Shown here piece by piece: positions 30,497 to 33,110 of a DNA stretch of 33,110 nt; within the stretch, counting starts at the first letter, position 1; each line of letters starts with the position of its first letter. The notes under the pieces are model-generated. The model saw nothing but the letters and a program-made list of their open reading frames with translations, had not been told where the DNA came from and made no database searches. The position numbers and the translations under genes were made by a program. This DNA is from CAZOEL01 sp964578835 (GTDB lineage: Bacteria > Desulfobacterota > Syntrophobacteria > Syntrophobacterales > Syntrophobacteraceae), in contig CAZOEL010000076.1 of NCBI GenBank assembly GCA_964578835.1, positions 1 to 33,110 of the forward strand, written 5' to 3'.

Positions 30497-32167
30497 ATGA
30501 AAAGAGAGGCACGATTGCGAGCGTGTTCTGTAAGCCTACTTACGGCGGTCTTGACGCACTGCCTCCTTATTGCGCCGTTTTCCTCCGCTGAAGCGATCCA
30601 ACCTCAAGTGACCGCTGGATATTATCATACGGTCGGACTCAAATCCGACGGAACGGCAGTGGCGGTGGGGAAGAATAATCTCTACAACAAACTGAACGTT
30701 TATTCCTGGGCGGGTATTATCCAGGTAGCCGCTGGAGACGAGCACACGGTCGGACTCAAATCGGATGGGACGGTAGTAGCCGTGGGGAATAATCTATATG
30801 GCAAGCTGGGGGTATCTTCTTGGAGCGGCATCATTCAGGTGGCCACTGCAGGAACCCACACGGTCGGGCTCAAGTCAGACGGGACGGTAATCGCCATCGG
30901 GAACAACCAATACGGTGAACTGGAAGTGTCGTCATGGACCGATATCATTCAGGTTGCCGCCGGACAGCATAACACGTTCGGACTGAAATCAGACGGCTCC
31001 GTCGTAGCAGTTGGATGGGACTATAGTGGACGTTTGAACCTGTCTTCCTGGACGGATATCAAACAGATCGCCGCAGGGGAGTATTATGCGATCGGACTCA
31101 AAGCAGATGGCGCTGTGGTTGCGGTAGGCGACGAGGCATACGGAGATTTGGACGTATCGTCGTGGACGGGTATCAAGCAGGTCGCGGTTGGACTATATCA
31201 CCTGGTCGGCCTCAAATCTGACGGCTCAGTCGTAGCAGTGGGGAGCGATAATGAGTGGGGTCAGCTGGAAGTGTCCTCCTGGGATAGTATCATTCAAGTG
31301 GCCGCCGGCGATGATCATACTGTAGGCATGAAATCGGATGGTACGGTCGTGGCGGCAGGATATCTCAACAACCGTCTTGCTCAGTGCAACGTGAATGACT
31401 GGAAGCTCGCCAGATACCTGCGCATCACGAATACCGATTCGGACAGCGGGACGGTCGTCAGTTTGCCTGCCGGCATCAATTGTGGATCTGACTGCATCGA
31501 AACGTTCGATCCCGGCGCATCTGTAATTCTTGAGGCCACGCCTGCTGAAGGATGTATCTTTCGGGGCTGGAGCGGCGATCCCGACTGCGCGGACGGCGTT
31601 ATAGACATGGATGGCGACAAAAATTGCACCGCAGTCTTCAGCCCAAAGCCTACTTATTTCATGGTTGCGCCTCCGGAAGGCGCTCGAGGCGCCCAAGTAA
31701 CCATCACTGCTTTTGGAGCCGATTTTGGAACGAAGAAGGGAACTGTCCTGGTTGGAAGTCTTGCTGCAAAAGTGCTGTCCTGGTCGCCTGGAAATATAAC
31801 ATGCCTTCTCAAAAATGCGCCGTCGGCTGGTCTCCATAACGTGAAAGTGCGATGCGAAGGGACGTCGCCTTGCATCGAATATGACTCTTTTGAGGTAAAA
31901 CCGCCTCAGGTCTTCCGGGTGACCCCCAGCCAGGGTTCAGTAAGGACAACAGTGACGATCGACGGCAGTTTTTTCGGAACAAAGAAGGGAAAGGTTTACC
32001 TCGAGAAACTTGGATTCACGAAGCGTTGCAAGGTAACTTCCTGGGGAATGGAGAGGATAGTTTTCTTGGCGCCGAAGGGATTGGTTTCAGGAACCGCCTA
32101 CAATGTGGTCGTTAAGAACAACATTGGAAAAGGCGCGATTGAACGAGCGTTTACTTTCACTTATTAA
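30497..32167 (+). CDS. Exported RCC1-repeat beta-propeller protein with IPT/TIG domains
   Basis: This 556-residue protein has a Sec signal peptide (residues 1-32, cleavage near SAEA). Residues 38-304 hold seven RCC1-like repeats of about 38 residues, each with the pattern AAGxxHTVGLKSDGTVVAVGxNxYGxL-SSW, that is one complete seven-bladed propeller. Residues 305-385 resemble a divergent InlB B-repeat region with paired cysteines (CGSDC, CIF..CAD). Residues 386-556 are two IPT/TIG immunoglobulin-like domains, each with a FGTKKG loop. No catalytic motif is visible. It is likely a secreted or surface protein for adhesion or protein binding. It is separated from the biosynthetic genes by a hairpin, and it may be a neighbour not functionally tied to the cluster. 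Confidence 0.9.
   Translation: MKREARLRACSVSLLTAVLTHCLLIAPFSSAEAIQPQVTAGYYHTVGLKSDGTAVAVGKNNLYNKLNVYSWAGIIQVAAGDEHTVGLKSDGTVVAVGNNLYGKLGVSSWSGIIQVATAGTHTVGLKSDGTVIAIGNNQYGELEVSSWTDIIQVAAGQHNTFGLKSDGSVVAVGWDYSGRLNLSSWTDIKQIAAGEYYAIGLKADGAVVAVGDEAYGDLDVSSWTGIKQVAVGLYHLVGLKSDGSVVAVGSDNEWGQLEVSSWDSIIQVAAGDDHTVGMKSDGTVVAAGYLNNRLAQCNVNDWKLARYLRITNTDSDSGTVVSLPAGINCGSDCIETFDPGASVILEATPAEGCIFRGWSGDPDCADGVIDMDGDKNCTAVFSPKPTYFMVAPPEGARGAQVTITAFGADFGTKKGTVLVGSLAAKVLSWSPGNITCLLKNAPSAGLHNVKVRCEGTSPCIEYDSFEVKPPQVFRVTPSQGSVRTTVTIDGSFFGTKKGKVYLEKLGFTKRCKVTSWGMERIVFLAPKGLVSGTAYNVVVKNNIGKGAIERAFTFTY
30608..31410 (+). repeat. Seven tandem RCC1-coding repeats
   Basis: Imperfect direct repeats, about 114-117 bases apart, each contain a copy of GGTCGGACTCAAATC-like sequence (for example at 30631, 30748 and 30862). 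They encode the seven RCC1 blades. The DNA is similar enough for recombination to change the copy number. Confidence 0.85.
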
Positions 32168-32231
32168 TCGAGGGTCGCTCATAACCGGACTTTTCTCGCG
32201 CCCATATCATCACAATAAGGAGAAACCTATC

Positions 32232-33092
32232 ATGAAGAGCATCTTTGTCCTCTCGGTAATGGCATTTTGCGCAGTAGCTCTTTTTACGGGCCCCGCCGAT
32301 GGCAAGGTTGCGTGGCAGTCTCTGTCCAGCATGGAAATGACAAAGGAATTCAGAGACATCACCTCTACCATGGATGGGCAGTGGACGTTCATTCTGACTG
32401 CAAAAGGCGATATCCTCATCTACTCGTCAGCAGGCAAGCTCGAGGACACCATTCGGACAGAGGGAAGCTTTGACAGCATCTCCTGTTCGGCTGCTGGGGA
32501 CAAGCTATTCCTCAGCACTCGGAGCGAAGGAACGCTCCGAGTGCTGAGCCTGGAATTTCTTAAACAAATCGACGCACAAGGCTCACCGTTCCAAGGTCCG
32601 CCTGAAGCTCCCATCGAAATCATAGTCTTCACAGATTTTCAGTGCCCCTATTGCGCCAGCCTTCTGCCCGTACTCAAACAGTCGCTCGAAAAATATCCCG
32701 GGAGTGTGAAGATAGTTCTAAAAAACTATCCACTGGATATGCACCGACTGGCGACCCCTGCTGCGATTGCTGCGCTGGCGGCCCATAAGCAGGGTAAATT
32801 TTGGGCTTATCACGATAAGCTTTTCGAATACCAGAAGCAGCTGACTGAAGAAAAATTCATCGAGATCGCAACCGAGCTCAATCTTGATCTGAATCAATTC
32901 AAAACCGATATGAAAGATCCTGAAATGCGAGCCTTGGTGAGCAAAGACATATTGGACGGCCGGAATGCGGATGTGCGCGGCACCCCCACTGCTTTTGTGA
33001 ACGGCAGGCTTCTCAAGGACAGAAGCGCAAAAGGCATAAACGAATTAATCGACAAGCTGCTGCAGGCAACCGAAGCTCATAAGAAGGAGTGA
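32232..33092 (+). CDS. Exported DsbA-like thioredoxin-fold protein with N-terminal propeller-like segment
   Basis: The start ATG 32232 has AAGGAGA (32217-32223) eight bases upstream and is directly followed by a signal peptide (MKSIFVLSVMAFCAVALFTG, cleavage near ADG); the open frame upstream overlaps the preceding gene and is not used. This gives 286 residues. Residues 30-115 have strand patterns like a propeller fragment (GQWTFILTAKGDILIYSSAGK, DKLFLSTRSEGTLRVLSL). Residues 115-286 are a DsbA/thioredoxin_4-type domain with C138-PY-C141 in FQCPYC and cis-proline P252 in RGTPTAFVNG. It should be a periplasmic disulfide oxidoreductase. It could serve the disulfide-containing exported proteins nearby, such as the esterase at 23211 and the RCC1 protein. 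A strong hairpin (32511-32548) lies inside the gene. Confidence 0.88.
   Translation: MKSIFVLSVMAFCAVALFTGPADGKVAWQSLSSMEMTKEFRDITSTMDGQWTFILTAKGDILIYSSAGKLEDTIRTEGSFDSISCSAAGDKLFLSTRSEGTLRVLSLEFLKQIDAQGSPFQGPPEAPIEIIVFTDFQCPYCASLLPVLKQSLEKYPGSVKIVLKNYPLDMHRLATPAAIAALAAHKQGKFWAYHDKLFEYQKQLTEEKFIEIATELNLDLNQFKTDMKDPEMRALVSKDILDGRNADVRGTPTAFVNGRLLKDRSAKGINELIDKLLQATEAHKKE
32511..32548. repeat. Perfect 16-bp inverted repeat inside a coding region
   Basis: CTCAGCACTCGGAGCG (32511-32526) is followed by a 6-base loop AAGGAA and its exact reverse complement CGCTCCGAGTGCTGAG (32533-32548). It lies in the DsbA-like gene, in the segment between the propeller-like strands and the thioredoxin domain, and encodes LSTRSEGTLRVLSL. 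The folded mRNA would be very stable. Confidence 0.95.
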
Positions 33093-33110
33093 AGTCCAAC
33101 TGAGCAAAAC

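Noticed and set aside
30608..31410. CRISPR or satellite array
   Set aside because: The repeats are about 114 bases long, imperfect, without unique spacers, and keep a reading frame that encodes RCC1 blades.

Overview
The window is a single-strand, gene-dense stretch: all 19 confident genes lie on the + strand, mostly with short gaps or overlapping start/stop codons. It reads as one long accessory (secondary-metabolite or specialised-lipid) locus, cut at its left edge inside a polyketide synthase gene. Base composition is moderate, a little above half G+C by eye. Bacterial Shine-Dalgarno sites, Tol-type export proteins, PilZ domains, a cobalamin radical SAM enzyme and family III CoA transferases suggest a Gram-negative, probably anaerobic, Desulfobacterota/deltaproteobacteria-like organism. 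That placement is inference; no rRNA, tRNA or phylogenetic marker is present.

Layout. Bases 1-10710 hold the synthase core: the 3' part of a KS-AT-ACP-KR-DH polyketide synthase, a second KS-AT-ACP-DH synthase with a fused Sfp-type phosphopantetheinyl transferase, and a free acyl carrier protein. Bases 10777-16207 hold tailoring and release candidates: a metal-dependent phosphodiesterase-type enzyme, an alpha/beta hydrolase fused to a c-di-GMP-binding PilZ domain, and two translationally coupled family III CoA transferases, the first of which lacks the catalytic aspartate. Bases 16251-22399 hold a methylation block: three paralogous SAM methyltransferases (the first fused behind a large beta-propeller-like domain) and a B12-binding radical SAM protein. 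Bases 22464-25621 hold an unrecognised Trp- and Cys-rich protein, a secreted esterase and a TPR-PilZ protein. Bases 25683-29662 hold a membrane-fusion protein built on a degenerate M50 protease scaffold and a TolC-like outer membrane channel, separated by a long inverted repeat. Bases 29792-33092 hold a small sulfotransferase-like protein, an exported RCC1-propeller/IPT protein and an exported DsbA-like thioredoxin protein.

Working model (inference): an iterative PKS pair of the enediyne/PUFA-like lineage builds a reduced or polyene acyl chain. It is activated by its own PPTase, handled by the ACP, hydrolase and CoA transferases, and methylated on O/N/C by the methyltransferases and the radical SAM enzyme. 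It is then perhaps sulfated and exported through the HlyD-like/TolC-like pair. Two PilZ domains in the same locus suggest c-di-GMP control of production or export. The strongest oddities are the hydrolase-PilZ fusion, the propeller-methyltransferase fusion, the dead-M50/HlyD fusion and the active/inactive CoA-transferase pair.
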